A stretch of 64,000 nucleotides of DNA, taken from contig NZ_ABLD01000002.1 in NCBI RefSeq assembly GCF_000172415.1, forward strand, positions 186,001 through 250,000, given 5' to 3'. Shown here piece by piece: positions 43,704 through 52,421 of the stretch. The position numbers were made by a program, and so were the translations under genes. A model generated the notes under the pieces. It was given only the letters and a program-made list of their open reading frames with translations, was not told where the DNA came from and searched no databases. Each line of letters starts with the position of its first letter. Position 1 is the stretch's first letter. Source of the DNA: Paraburkholderia graminis C4D1M. GTDB lineage: Bacteria; Pseudomonadota; Gammaproteobacteria; Burkholderiales; Burkholderiaceae.

Positions 43704-44447
43704 CTAACCTCGATAACCACGCACATCGTCGACGATGGGGACAACGGCGAGAGTAACAAGGACGATCGCAAGGGGAACGGTCGACGCAAATCCCAGGTGT
43801 CTAAAGCCTACTGCGCCAGTAAGTCCACCTACCAGGAACGACAGTAACAGCGATCCGAGAAGCTTTAGTTTCTGTCGATCTCCGCAGACCAGGTTGCCGG
43901 GCATTGCCCCGACATTCCAATAGAACAGCTTACCAAGCTGGATGCCAATATCGGTCACGAGACCAGTAACGTGTGTCGTCCGGATTTCCGCCTTTGAAAC
44001 CTTTGTGATCATAGCGTTCTGCAGTCCCATCACGTAGCAGAGAAGGCAGACGGTAGCCGGCACGAAGAGCACGTGGTGCGATTCGAGATTCGAGCCGAGG
44101 ACACCGAAGATCAGAAGCAGCGACGCCTCGAGCATCAACGGCATCGCGTATTGGCTCTGCAAGCGCCTGCGTCGTCCCCAGTTGATCAGGATCGCTGACG
44201 TGGCCGCGCCGACCAGAAAGGACAACAAGGAACTCAATCCCGCCACAGCCACATCAATGTCGCCAAGCGCGACGTTATCGGCAAGCGACGAAACAATGCC
44301 GGACATGTGTGAGGTGTACTGACCCACAGCGAGGAATCCGCCAGCGTTGGCTGCTCCAGCGACGAACGCGAGCGATCGCCCGAGGCGACGATTCGCGACG
44401 TCGCTGCGCTCAGGCGCCGTGAAACCGCGAAGATAATTGATGGGCAT
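43704..44447 (-). CDS. DUF1275 (YoaK-family) membrane protein
   Basis: A 247-residue, six-helix membrane protein. The family signature AFVAGAANAGGFLAVGQYTSHMSG and the mid-protein MGLQNAMITKVSKAEIRTTHVTG (given in two halves: LQNA and TTHVTG) match DUF1275/YoaK. The family is widespread and of unknown function; a transport role has been suggested for some. The frame opens 117 bases upstream, but the ATG at 44447 gives the usual N-terminus. Confidence 0.86.
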   Translation of the reverse strand: MPINYLRGFTAPERSDVANRRLGRSLAFVAGAANAGGFLAVGQYTSHMSGIVSSLADNVALGDIDVAVAGLSSLLSFLVGAATSAILINWGRRRRLQSQYAMPLMLEASLLLIFGVLGSNLESHHVLFVPATVCLLCYVMGLQNAMITKVSKAEIRTTHVTGLVTDIGIQLGKLFYWNVGAMPGNLVCGDRQKLKLLGSLLLSFLVGGLTGAVGFRHLGFASTVPLAIVLVTLAVVPIVDDVRGYRG

Positions 44448-44654
44448 GCGGATCAGTTCGGTTTCGGGGGGCGGTTCACAAAGGTTGCACACGATTGAGC
44501 TTGTCGATCCTAACATGAGACGACGCTGCTTCAGCCTGCGTTTCAGACGAACCGTGTCAGCCAACGCGCGTGTCGGGCGTCGCCTGGACTGCCCGATGAA
44601 CCATCCGAGGAAAGAAGTGAGCGCTGCGTCCGAGTTCGCTTCGCAGGTGCCTCG

Positions 44655-44969
44655 TTATAGCGCTGTCGCACGCACGCGGCGCGGTGCAATATCCGTGAAG
44701 CGTGTCACGTCGGCCATCACGGCGGGCGCTTCAGGCGACGTAAAAGCCGCATCGACCGATGCTTCGTCACGAAACCTGCATTCGCAGATCGCAAGCGTTC
44801 CGGCCTGCTGCTCGGCGGGGAAAAAGGCCGCGACCTCGACAAGGCCGTAGCGCGACCAGTGATGCATCACAAGGGGCAAATGACGGTCGACGTAATACGC
44901 GCGATCGAAGCGCGCACCGGCCTTGCCTTCGTAGGTGACATAGATCGTGACGGTGGCATCTCTCGACAT
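44655..44969 (-). CDS. EthD-domain protein
   Basis: A 104-residue dimeric alpha/beta barrel (EthD) protein. The typical start TIYVTYEGKAGARFDRAYYV is followed by DRHLPLVMHHWSRYGL and a second strand AGTLAICECRFRDEASVDAA. EthD proteins are linked to degradation of ethers and other xenobiotics; enzymatic role is usually unknown. GGAG lies eight bases before the ATG. It lies beside the molybdenum hydroxylase genes on the same strand, 158 bases downstream of the small subunit. Confidence 0.85.
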   Translation of the reverse strand: MSRDATVTIYVTYEGKAGARFDRAYYVDRHLPLVMHHWSRYGLVEVAAFFPAEQQAGTLAICECRFRDEASVDAAFTSPEAPAVMADVTRFTDIAPRRVRATAL

Positions 44970-45127
44970 GCTGTTCTCCAGTGACTAAGGCGTGAAAGGC
45001 GGCGTCGATCGGATGCATCGCACCGGTGATGTCGCGGGCGCCGAAACCAGATTCAGGCGGGTCTCGCGGCTTCACCGTTTATCGCGGCGGACCGATCGGT
45101 ACAGTGATGTAGACCGCGAGAACGCTG

Positions 45128-45619
45128 CTAGCCTGGGTCGTCGGCCGGCGCGCGCATACTCTCGCCATGCGCCGCACGATGGATCGCATTGACGATGCTC
45201 TCGTAGCCGGTGCACCGGCACAGATTGCCGCTGATCGCGTGACGTATCTCTTCGTGACTCGGCGACGAGTTGTGCCTCAGGAGGTCCGCCGCCGCGATCA
45301 GCATGCCGCTCGTGCAGAATCCGCATTGGAACCCGTTCTCCGCAATGAACGCCTCCTGCAGCGCCTCGATTCCGCTGAGGCCTTCGATCGTCCGCACGTC
45401 GTTTCCAGATATCGACGCCGCAAGCACAAGACAGGACTTCCTTACCTCGCCGTCGATCAAGACCGTGCACGCGCCGCAATCGCCGGTCAGGCATCCGATG
45501 CGCGTGCCTTTCGCATCGAGTGCATCGCGGATGAGTTCGACGAGCAACAGTCGCGAGTCCACTCGTTCAGACCGCGGCTCGCCATTGAGCGTGAGCCGCA
45601 CCTCGATCGTTCCTTTCAT
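45128..45619 (-). CDS. Molybdenum hydroxylase small subunit, two [2Fe-2S] clusters
   Basis: A 163-residue CoxS/XdhA-type iron-sulfur subunit. The plant-ferredoxin cluster is formed by GCLTGDCGACTVLIDG and a following Cys in RKSCLVLA, the second cluster by FQCGFCTSGML and NLCRCTGYESI. It carries electrons from molybdopterin to the FAD subunit. Its ATG overlaps the stop of the FAD subunit gene by four bases (ATGA). Gene order large, medium, small on the minus strand. Confidence 0.9.
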   Translation of the reverse strand: MKGTIEVRLTLNGEPRSERVDSRLLLVELIRDALDAKGTRIGCLTGDCGACTVLIDGEVRKSCLVLAASISGNDVRTIEGLSGIEALQEAFIAENGFQCGFCTSGMLIAAADLLRHNSSPSHEEIRHAISGNLCRCTGYESIVNAIHRAAHGESMRAPADDPG

Positions 45620-46476
45620 GTCTTCGTTCCCGTGAGCAGGACGCGTAAATGCCGTTTCACGACGCCAGGCACAACGGCGCGCCGATAGTCCGCGTCCGCG
45701 AGTTCATCGCTCCAGCCTTCGCCGACAAGATCTTGCGCACTCGTTGCCGCATGCTCGATAAACGCATCGGGCGCGAGCAAAACCTGTTCGTCGATCGCGA
45801 AGCGGCGATACGCCGGCCGTCGGCCGGCCGCGCCGACTGCAAGCCGCACACTGATCTGCTCGCCCCGATGCAGGGAGCACGCAACGGTCACGATGGGCCA
45901 CGAACTCGCACTCGCCTTGTACTTCTGATACTCACAGGCGACGAGCGTCGTGTCGCGCGGCACGCGTACGCCAATGAGAAACTCGTCTGCGCGGCGCGCG
46001 GTGCAAAAGGCGTCGATAAAAAACTCTCGCGCAGCGACATGACGCACGCCCTGTGACGAGCGCAATTCGAACTCTGCCTCGAGCGCCGCGAGACATCCCG
46101 GTGCGTCGGACGAAGGATTCGCGTAGCTTGCTGCCCCACCGAGCGTGCCCTGATTGACGATCGATGCACCGCCCGTGACCTGCGCGGCCATCGCCGCAAG
46201 CAGCGGCGCCTGGCGTGCCACGAGCGGTGAAGCGAGCAATTGCGCATAGGTCGTCATCGCGCCGATGTGCAGATGCATATCGTCGAGCGCGATTTCATCC
46301 AGACGGAGCGCACCGAGACTGATGACATGTCCGGGACACACGAGATTCGCCGACATCGACGGCACCAGCATCGTGCCGCCGCCGAGCACCGAGGCATCCT
46401 CGCGAAAGGCGGCTAGCAAGGCAGCCGCTTCGTCGAGGTCCCTCGGTTGGTGAAAATCGAAGTAATGGCCGATCAC
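45616..46476 (-). CDS. Molybdenum hydroxylase FAD-binding medium subunit
   Basis: A 286-residue CoxM-type FAD subunit. The first FAD motif is VLGGGTMLVPSMS and the second TLGGAASYANPSSDAP, as in carbon monoxide dehydrogenase and related aldehyde/heteroaromatic oxidases. It starts at GTG (46476) with GAGGAG six bases upstream; the open frame extends to 46569 but reads through the disrupted end of the large subunit. It accepts electrons from the small subunit. Confidence 0.88.
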   Translation of the reverse strand: MIGHYFDFHQPRDLDEAAALLAAFREDASVLGGGTMLVPSMSANLVCPGHVISLGALRLDEIALDDMHLHIGAMTTYAQLLASPLVARQAPLLAAMAAQVTGGASIVNQGTLGGAASYANPSSDAPGCLAALEAEFELRSSQGVRHVAAREFFIDAFCTARRADEFLIGVRVPRDTTLVACEYQKYKASASSWPIVTVACSLHRGEQISVRLAVGAAGRRPAYRRFAIDEQVLLAPDAFIEHAATSAQDLVGEGWSDELADADYRRAVVPGVVKRHLRVLLTGTKT

Positions 46477-46616
46477 GCGCGTCGCTCCTCGAGGGACGCC
46501 ATCACGCGCGCCCGGCGTCGCCGCACGTGCGTCAGCGCGCGTCGTCACCGAGTGCATTCGCCACGGCATTGGTCACCGCTGAGAGCGCACCGCCTAGCCC
46601 CGATTCGCCCGGCGCC

Positions 46617-48908
46617 TCATGCCGAGCGATGAAACGGATCAGCGTCACGCGATGTCGACGCGAATGGCGGAAGATCGTTAGCTCGAGGCAATAGATAACT
46701 CTTGAAGCGATCGGTGATCATGCGTTGATGTTCATCGAACTTGATCAGTTCCCACAGCGCGACGCCGATGCCCATCACGACCGCCCCTCTAAGTTGCGCT
46801 TCGACGAGCGCCGGATTGACCATTGCGCCGCAGTCGTGCACCACGGCATAGTCGAGCAGCCTGCTATTGCCAGTCGCCGTGTCGAGTTCGAGCGCCGCGG
46901 CATGCACGGAATATGAGAACGTCGGGTATGTGGCGATACGGCCTTGCGCATCCGGCTCCACGCGCACATTCTGCGGCGCGAAGCTGCGCGTCACTTCGAG
47001 CGGCAGCGTCACGCCGGCTGCCACGGTGAATGGCCGTAGATGCGCCCCGAGCGCGAGTTCGGCCACTGCGATCCTCGTGCCGTTCGACTCGCGCCACGCA
47101 TGACCGTCGCGCAGTGAAATGTCTTCGGGCGCACCGCCGAGCAGGTTGGCGGCGCACTGACAGAGCCGTGCGCGCAACTCCTGCGCGGCGAGATACGCGG
47201 CGGTCCCGCCGTACATCAGCGCACGGCTGCTCGCGTTGCCGGTGCCGAGCGGCGTCACGTCTGTGTCCCCCTCGATCACGCTGACCTGGTCCGCGCGCAG
47301 GCCGAGTTCACCGGCGACCATCTGCGCAATGCCGGTATCGCTGCCGCTGCCCGGAGACGTCACGCCCGTCAGCACCTGCACGTCGCCCGACGGCATCATG
47401 CGAACGGTGGATGTCTCGTATCCATTGGGAAAGTTACCGGGCCGCGCCCCGCCTTCCGGCGTTAGTTCGAACGCAATGCCAATACCGATGCGACGCTCGC
47501 TGGTACGCGCTGCGCTTGCGCGCTCCTGCCATTGCTCGTAATCGAACATCGTCAGCAACTGCTCAAGGCCGCCCGGATAGTCGCCGCTATCCACGTTCAG
47601 CCCGGACGGCAGCAAACGCGGCAAGGCGTCCCGTGCGACCAGATTGCGACGCCGCAATTCGACTGCATCCATGCCAGTTTGCCGGGCCAGCCGATCGATT
47701 GCATGTTCCAGCACGAGGTTGCCGATCTCTTTGCCGTAACCGCGTATGGCTTGCCAGGGCGGTCGATTGGTGATCGCGAGAGAGCACTCGACGTCGCAGT
47801 GCTCAATCGTATAGACGGTCGGAAACACGGCCGGCGTGACGAGCGCCATCGCCCAGCTATGACCGGCGCCGATGATGCCGACATCCACCATGATGCGGTC
47901 ACGCCAGCCGATGAGCCTGCCTTGCTCATCCGCCGCGATCTCATAGCTGTGATGCTGCGAACGCGCACCGGCGAGCAGTGTTTCGCGCCGTTCCTCGACC
48001 CAGGCGACCGGGCGTTTCGTGATCCGGCTGAACAGCGCGACCAGCACTTCTTCGGGATGCCCAGCCATCTTCAGCCCGAACGTACCGCCGATGCGCGGCG
48101 CGATCACGCGGACCTGCGACTCCTTCACACGCAAGGCCGCTGCAATCAGCCAGCGGCTCGTATGAGGGTTCTGGAACGTGCCGGTCAACGTGTAGCGTTC
48201 GCCGTGCGCGTCCCACTGGGCGACGTAGCACAGCGTTTCCATTGGTGCACTGGTCGACGGGCCGACCGTCAGTTCCCCTCGTGCGATGTGCGCCGCGCGC
48301 TCGAATGCAGCATCGGCGTCCCCCGAACGAATGCGGTCGCGCACGAACAGGTTCGTATCCCAGCCGGGCTGAACCACCGGCGCACCTTCGCGCAGGGCGT
48401 CGCGCGCGTTCGCGGTTGCCGGTTGCACTTCGTATTCGACGCGAATCTTCGCGAGCGCGGCTTGCGCGTCGTGCACCGACGTCGCCACGAGCGCCGCGAC
48501 CGGTTGGCCGAAGTACGTCGCGTGCTCGAGTGCAAGGCAACGACTTTGTAAAGGCCCGCGTGCGCCTTGTGCGGGAAGATCCATGGCCGGCGGCATTGCA
48601 TCGCTCATGCGCGCTGCGTCTTCTCCCGTGAGGCCCGCGACGACACCCGGCATGGCGAGCGCACCCGAGAGGTCGATCGAGACGATCGTCGCACACGCGT
48701 GAGCGCTGCGCAGGATGGCTAGATGGAGCGCGCCTGCGGGAATGAGATCGGCACCGTAATCGACGCGCCCCGAAACGAAGCGCGCTGCGTCCAGACGCGC
48801 CACGTTCTCCCCGAGCAGGCTGCCCGGCGACGCGTCCTTGAAAGTCTGTTCCATGTTTGTCGCGCGACGGCCCGATTGCCCGGACCTCGCCGTTCGTTGG
48901 TTGCTCAT
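46617..48908 (-). CDS. Molybdenum hydroxylase large (molybdopterin) subunit, frameshifted before catalytic Glu
   Basis: A 763-residue CoxL/XdhB-type molybdopterin-binding subunit. Family motifs are GRVDYGADL at the N-terminus, IAPRIGGTFGLKM, QAIRGYGKEIGNLVLE and GTGNASSRALMYGG. The annotated frame ends DADPFHRSA and stops at 46617. A neighbouring frame continues APGESGLGGALSAVTNAVA to a stop at 46532-46534, and its GESG (Glu codon 46604-46606) matches the family's catalytic-base loop (GxGE). Between the PF codon (46632) and the Glu, 25 bases stand where the family needs 27, so two bases appear lost. The start at 48908 overlaps the MFS stop by four bases. Without the Glu the enzyme is likely inactive unless this is a sequence error. 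Confidence 0.8.
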   Translation of the reverse strand: MSNQRTARSGQSGRRATNMEQTFKDASPGSLLGENVARLDAARFVSGRVDYGADLIPAGALHLAILRSAHACATIVSIDLSGALAMPGVVAGLTGEDAARMSDAMPPAMDLPAQGARGPLQSRCLALEHATYFGQPVAALVATSVHDAQAALAKIRVEYEVQPATANARDALREGAPVVQPGWDTNLFVRDRIRSGDADAAFERAAHIARGELTVGPSTSAPMETLCYVAQWDAHGERYTLTGTFQNPHTSRWLIAAALRVKESQVRVIAPRIGGTFGLKMAGHPEEVLVALFSRITKRPVAWVEERRETLLAGARSQHHSYEIAADEQGRLIGWRDRIMVDVGIIGAGHSWAMALVTPAVFPTVYTIEHCDVECSLAITNRPPWQAIRGYGKEIGNLVLEHAIDRLARQTGMDAVELRRRNLVARDALPRLLPSGLNVDSGDYPGGLEQLLTMFDYEQWQERASAARTSERRIGIGIAFELTPEGGARPGNFPNGYETSTVRMMPSGDVQVLTGVTSPGSGSDTGIAQMVAGELGLRADQVSVIEGDTDVTPLGTGNASSRALMYGGTAAYLAAQELRARLCQCAANLLGGAPEDISLRDGHAWRESNGTRIAVAELALGAHLRPFTVAAGVTLPLEVTRSFAPQNVRVEPDAQGRIATYPTFSYSVHAAALELDTATGNSRLLDYAVVHDCGAMVNPALVEAQLRGAVVMGIGVALWELIKFDEHQRMITDRFKSYLLPRANDLPPFASTSRDADPFHRSA

Positions 48909-50242
48909 CGGCTCGCCTGGCGTCCCACGCGCACGCAGAGCATCGCGCATGCGCCGAGCGCCAGCAGTGTCGTCATCAGAAAAAGTCCGCTGTTGAGTGT
49001 GCCGCTCAGCGTCTTGAGCCAGCCCATCGCGAACGGACTGGCGAAACCGCCGAGCAGACCAAGGCTGTTGACGAATGCGATCGCCGGAGCAGCGGCGGGC
49101 GACCCGGCGAAATAGTCGGACGCGAGCGACCACAACAGCGGAATCGTGACGAACACCGTGGTCGATGCGATCGTCAGGAGCACGATGGTCGCAGTCAGAT
49201 CATGCGCCAGAAGCGGCAGCAGTGAAAGTGCGGTCGCGCCCGCCAGGGCCGCCAGTGCGCCGTGCCAGCGACGTTCGAGAAGCCTGTCCGAGTTGCGGCA
49301 GATCAGCACCATGCCGATCGTGGCGATGCCGTACGGAATGGCCGAGAGCCAGCCAATGCGCTCCACGCTCGTCGCGCCTGCGCTCTTCAGTACCGTCGGC
49401 ACCCAGAAGCTCAGCGCATAAGTGCCGCAAATAAAGGTGAAATAGGCGAAGCTGATCACGTACACCTTCGGGTCGGCGATGACCTGCCGCAACTGCGCGG
49501 CGTGTTCCGCGTCGGCTTCGCGGCCGTCGTCGCGCAGTGCGTGGCGCAAGGTGTCGCGCTCCGGTTCGGTGAGCCATTTCGCTCGCTCGATGTCGTCCGA
49601 AAGGGTGAACCAGGTCACGATGCCAAGCAGCACCGCCGGCGCCGCTTCCACGATATAGAGCCACTGCCAGCCCGCCAGACCCGCAACGCCCGCGAGCCGC
49701 GACATCGCCCAACCAGACACCGGGCCGCCGATCATCCCCGCGATCGGAAATCCGGTCATGAAGAGACCGAGAATCTGCCCGCGACGGTTGCGCGGGAACC
49801 ATTGACTCAGGAAGTAGACGACGCCGGGAAAAAAGCCCGCCTCGAACACGCCGAGCAGAAAGCGCAGTACGTAGAACGCGGTCGGGCTCGATACGGTCGC
49901 CATTGCGCAGCCGGTGAGACCCCATAGGACCATGATGCGCGTGATGGTCTTACGTGCGCCGATGCGTTGCAGAAGCAGATTGCTCGGCACTTCGAACAGA
50001 AAGTAGCCGATGAAAAATATTCCCGCGCCTAGTCCGTACACGGCATCGCTGAAGCCGAGCGCGTCCTGCATCTGCAGCTTCGCGAAGCCGACGTTGATGC
50101 GGTCCAGATACGCGATCACATAGCAGACGATCAGAAGCGGCACGAGCCGCATCGCGACCTTGAGGTAAAGCGCGCGCTGCGCGTCTTCCGGGGCCGTTAC
50201 CTGAGCGGGGGCGTGTACATCGAGAGCGATTTTGCGCGACAT
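48905..50242 (-). CDS. MFS permease, anion:cation symporter (phthalate permease-like)
   Basis: A 445-residue, 12-helix major facilitator of the ACS family. The helix 1-2 region is VCYVIAYLDRINVGFAKLQM (Asp-Arg-Ile-Asn signature), with FEVPSNLLLQRIGARKTI in loop 2-3 and FPRNRRGQILGLFMTGFPIA. It would import an organic anion for the pathway below. It overlaps the hydroxylase large subunit by four bases. Divergent from the crotonase gene over a region carrying TetR-type operators. Confidence 0.88.
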   Translation of the reverse strand: MSRKIALDVHAPAQVTAPEDAQRALYLKVAMRLVPLLIVCYVIAYLDRINVGFAKLQMQDALGFSDAVYGLGAGIFFIGYFLFEVPSNLLLQRIGARKTITRIMVLWGLTGCAMATVSSPTAFYVLRFLLGVFEAGFFPGVVYFLSQWFPRNRRGQILGLFMTGFPIAGMIGGPVSGWAMSRLAGVAGLAGWQWLYIVEAAPAVLLGIVTWFTLSDDIERAKWLTEPERDTLRHALRDDGREADAEHAAQLRQVIADPKVYVISFAYFTFICGTYALSFWVPTVLKSAGATSVERIGWLSAIPYGIATIGMVLICRNSDRLLERRWHGALAALAGATALSLLPLLAHDLTATIVLLTIASTTVFVTIPLLWSLASDYFAGSPAAAPAIAFVNSLGLLGGFASPFAMGWLKTLSGTLNSGLFLMTTLLALGACAMLCVRVGRQASR

Positions 50243-50398
50243 GATGACCCTCTCAATGAAGTGGAATGGAACGGCACGTGAATGACGGAAAGCGTTTCAT
50301 GAGGCTGTCTCCTTGAGCCTGTCGGCGCGCAGATGGTCCGGCGGCGTCTGCTCTTTTTGGGGGGCGCGCCCGAAGGCGGCGGAACGTTCGCGCCGAAA

Positions 50399-50419
50399 AC
50401 TGATCGATCGAACAGTCAG
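50399..50419. promoter_or_regulatory. Candidate TetR operator 1 (degenerate)
   Basis: ACTGATCGATCGAACAGTCAG, an imperfect copy of the perfect dyad at 50490, about 160 bases before the MFS start, where it could control the leftward promoter. Confidence 0.5.
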
Positions 50420-50488
50420 CACAGTAGCCGACGAGCCAACTTCCGGTCAACCCGAAACATGGTCGATTTCGCCGGGGACTTTCCCTTG

Positions 50489-50517
50489 TTGACTGATCGA
50501 TCAGTCAGGCGTAGTCT
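50489..50517 (+). promoter_or_regulatory. Crotonase promoter overlapped by perfect 18-bp dyad
   Basis: -35 TTGACT (50489-50494), 17-base spacer, -10 TAGTCT (50512-50517). A perfect palindrome TGACTGATC/GATCAGTCA occupies 50490-50507, covering the -35, an ideal repressor site for the TetR protein encoded at 52422. Confidence 0.65.
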
Positions 50518-50605
50518 CGGCAGCTGAACACCTCGCCTCGCGAACAGCGACACGTTTGCGACAGGCGTCAGAGGGACTTTTCAACCTTCATCAGAGGAAA
50601 GAGCC

Positions 50606-51370
50606 GTGAGCACCTTCAACGAGTACTCAGACAAATTCGAGACCATCCGCATGACACGTACCGATGGCGTACTGGAGATGCACTTCCACACGCACGGCGA
50701 GCCACTGGTATGGAATCTGACAGCCCATCGCGAGTTCGAGCAGGCTTTTCTCGATGTAGGACGCGATCGGGACAACGAGGTCGTGATCATGACCGGCACG
50801 GGCGATGCCTTCAGCGGACCGGCCATTGCGCCCGGCATGCATCAGAACCGCAATTCGATGACGCCCACGGTCTACGATCCGATCTACTGGGAAGCGAAGC
50901 ATCTGCTCATCAACCTGCTCAACATCGAGGCGCCGGTGATCAGCGTCATCAACGGCCCGGCCGTGCGGCATGCAGAGATCCCGCTGCTCGGAGACATCGT
51001 GCTCGCATCCGACACCGCGACGATCCAGGACACCGCACACTTCCAGGGAGGCATGGTGCCGGGCGACGGCATGCATCTGATCATGCCGCTGCTGATGGGT
51101 CGCGCGCGCGGCCATTACTTTCTTCTGACAGGTCAGAGCATTCCCGCCAGCGCGGCGCTCGAAATGGGATTAGTGAACGAAGTGCTGCCGTCGGCCGAAC
51201 TTTTGCCGCGCGCCCGCGAACTCGCCAGGCTGATGCTCAAGCAGCCGCGTCTCGTGCGACGCTATACACGCACCTGCCTGAACCAGGAACTGAAAGCACG
51301 ACTGCACGACGTGCTCGGATACGGACTCGCGCTGGAAGGCATCGCCCGCATGAGAGAAGTGGCCGCCTGA
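50606..51370 (+). CDS. Crotonase-family enzyme resembling 6-oxocamphor hydrolase
   Basis: A 254-residue crotonase-fold protein. Segments FNEYSDKFETIRMTR, HTHGEPLVWNLTAHREFEQA, VVIMTGTGDAFSGP and TAHFQGGMVPGDGMHLIMP closely follow the 6-oxocamphor hydrolase pattern, whose catalytic His and Asp lie in the equivalent H-F and P-G-D-G segment. Standard enoyl-CoA hydratases have two Glu instead. It would therefore catalyse retro-Claisen cleavage of a cyclic 1,3-diketone rather than CoA-ester hydration. First rightward gene of the TetR-controlled divergent locus. This is based on remembered family features. Confidence 0.75.
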   Translation: MSTFNEYSDKFETIRMTRTDGVLEMHFHTHGEPLVWNLTAHREFEQAFLDVGRDRDNEVVIMTGTGDAFSGPAIAPGMHQNRNSMTPTVYDPIYWEAKHLLINLLNIEAPVISVINGPAVRHAEIPLLGDIVLASDTATIQDTAHFQGGMVPGDGMHLIMPLLMGRARGHYFLLTGQSIPASAALEMGLVNEVLPSAELLPRARELARLMLKQPRLVRRYTRTCLNQELKARLHDVLGYGLALEGIARMREVAA

Positions 51371-51421
51371 GCGGGACCCGATTCTTCCTATCTGCATCAC
51401 TTCACAAATCAAGGAGGCAGC

Positions 51422-52333
51422 ATGACTGTCAGCAGTATTACCAGACCGATCGATATGGTAGGTTCGGTCATCGATGTGGTCGATTCCACGCCCGATGTGC
51501 TCGGCGAGTCGATCATCTGGGATGAGAAAACGCAACTTCTCTGGTGGGTGGACGGGATCGGTCAATCGATCCATCGCCTCGACATTTCAAGCGGCGCCAA
51601 GAAGAGCTGGCTGATGCAGGAAGAGATCGGCAGCATCGGCCTGCGCGCCAAAGGCGGCCTGATCGTAGGCATGCGCTCGGGCTTCTACTTCTTCTCGCCC
51701 GAAACCGGTGAGCTGACCGAAGTTGCGCGTCCCGATGCCGAGCGTCCGAAGAACCGCTTCAATGACGGCAAATGCGACAGGCACGGCCGCTACTGGTCGG
51801 GCACCGTGGAAGCGGCCGCCTACACCCCACGCGGACGTTTGTTCCGGCTGGATCCCGATCTGAAGCCGAAACTCATCATGGAAGGCATCACGTGCATCAA
51901 CGGGCTGAGCTTTAGCCCGGATAACCGCCTGATGTTCATGACCGACTCGTTCAGTTGCCAGATCGACGTGTTCGACTACGACTCCGTCGACGGCGCCATC
52001 TATAACCGCCGCAAGTTCGCCGAAGTTCCGCTCGGACGTGGTATCTGCGACGGCTCGACCGTCGATGCCGACGGGTGCTTCTGGAGCGCGAACATGGACG
52101 GCTGGTGCGTCACGCGCTACGACCCGCGCGGACGAATCGACATGGTCATCAATCTCCCGGTGCGACGCGTGAGCAGCCTGTGCTTCGGCGGTCCCGATCT
52201 CGACACCCTCTTTATCACTACGGCGCGCCGGCGCATGAGCGAGAAGGAACTCGCGCAGCAACCGCTCGCGGGCAATGTGCTCGCGGTACGTCCCGGCGTG
52301 AAAGGACTGCCTGAGCCGGAATTTCTCGGATAA
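51422..52333 (+). CDS. SMP-30/gluconolactonase family lactonase
   Basis: A 303-residue six-bladed beta-propeller. Metal ligands are visible as Glu in VLGESIIWDE, Asn in NRFNDGKCDRHGRYW, Asn in CINGLSFSPDN and Asp in DGSTVDADGCFWSANMDGW. These enzymes hydrolyse lactones to hydroxy acids. It follows the crotonase gene by 51 bases on the same strand, so it probably opens a lactone made in the same pathway. RBS AAGGAGG lies six bases before the ATG. Confidence 0.87.
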   Translation: MTVSSITRPIDMVGSVIDVVDSTPDVLGESIIWDEKTQLLWWVDGIGQSIHRLDISSGAKKSWLMQEEIGSIGLRAKGGLIVGMRSGFYFFSPETGELTEVARPDAERPKNRFNDGKCDRHGRYWSGTVEAAAYTPRGRLFRLDPDLKPKLIMEGITCINGLSFSPDNRLMFMTDSFSCQIDVFDYDSVDGAIYNRRKFAEVPLGRGICDGSTVDADGCFWSANMDGWCVTRYDPRGRIDMVINLPVRRVSSLCFGGPDLDTLFITTARRRMSEKELAQQPLAGNVLAVRPGVKGLPEPEFLG

Positions 52334-52349
52334 CGGTGTGGGCTGCCTG

Positions 52350-52381
52350 GTATATCGCGTCGTATGAGGATCGCGATATAC
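52350..52381. repeat. 10-bp inverted repeat before tetR gene
   Basis: Arms GTATATCGCG (52350-52359) and CGCGATATAC (52372-52381) with a 12-base spacer, between the lactonase stop and the TetR gene. No T run follows, so a regulatory or RNA structure is more likely than a terminator. Confidence 0.7.
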
Positions 52382-52402
52382 TGACTGATCGATCGAATAG
52401 TA
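52382..52402. promoter_or_regulatory. Candidate TetR operator 3 (autoregulation)
   Basis: TGACTGATCGATCGAATAGTA, sharing TGACTGATCGATC with the perfect dyad at 50490, 20 bases upstream of the TetR start codon. Suggests autoregulation. Confidence 0.55.
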
Positions 52403-52421
52403 CGGTGAGGGAGTCGCCTGG

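Noticed and set aside
50606..51370. Annotation as an ordinary enoyl-CoA hydratase
   Set aside because: The two catalytic Glu segments of hydratases are not present; the H-F and P-G-D-G segments match 6-oxocamphor hydrolase instead.
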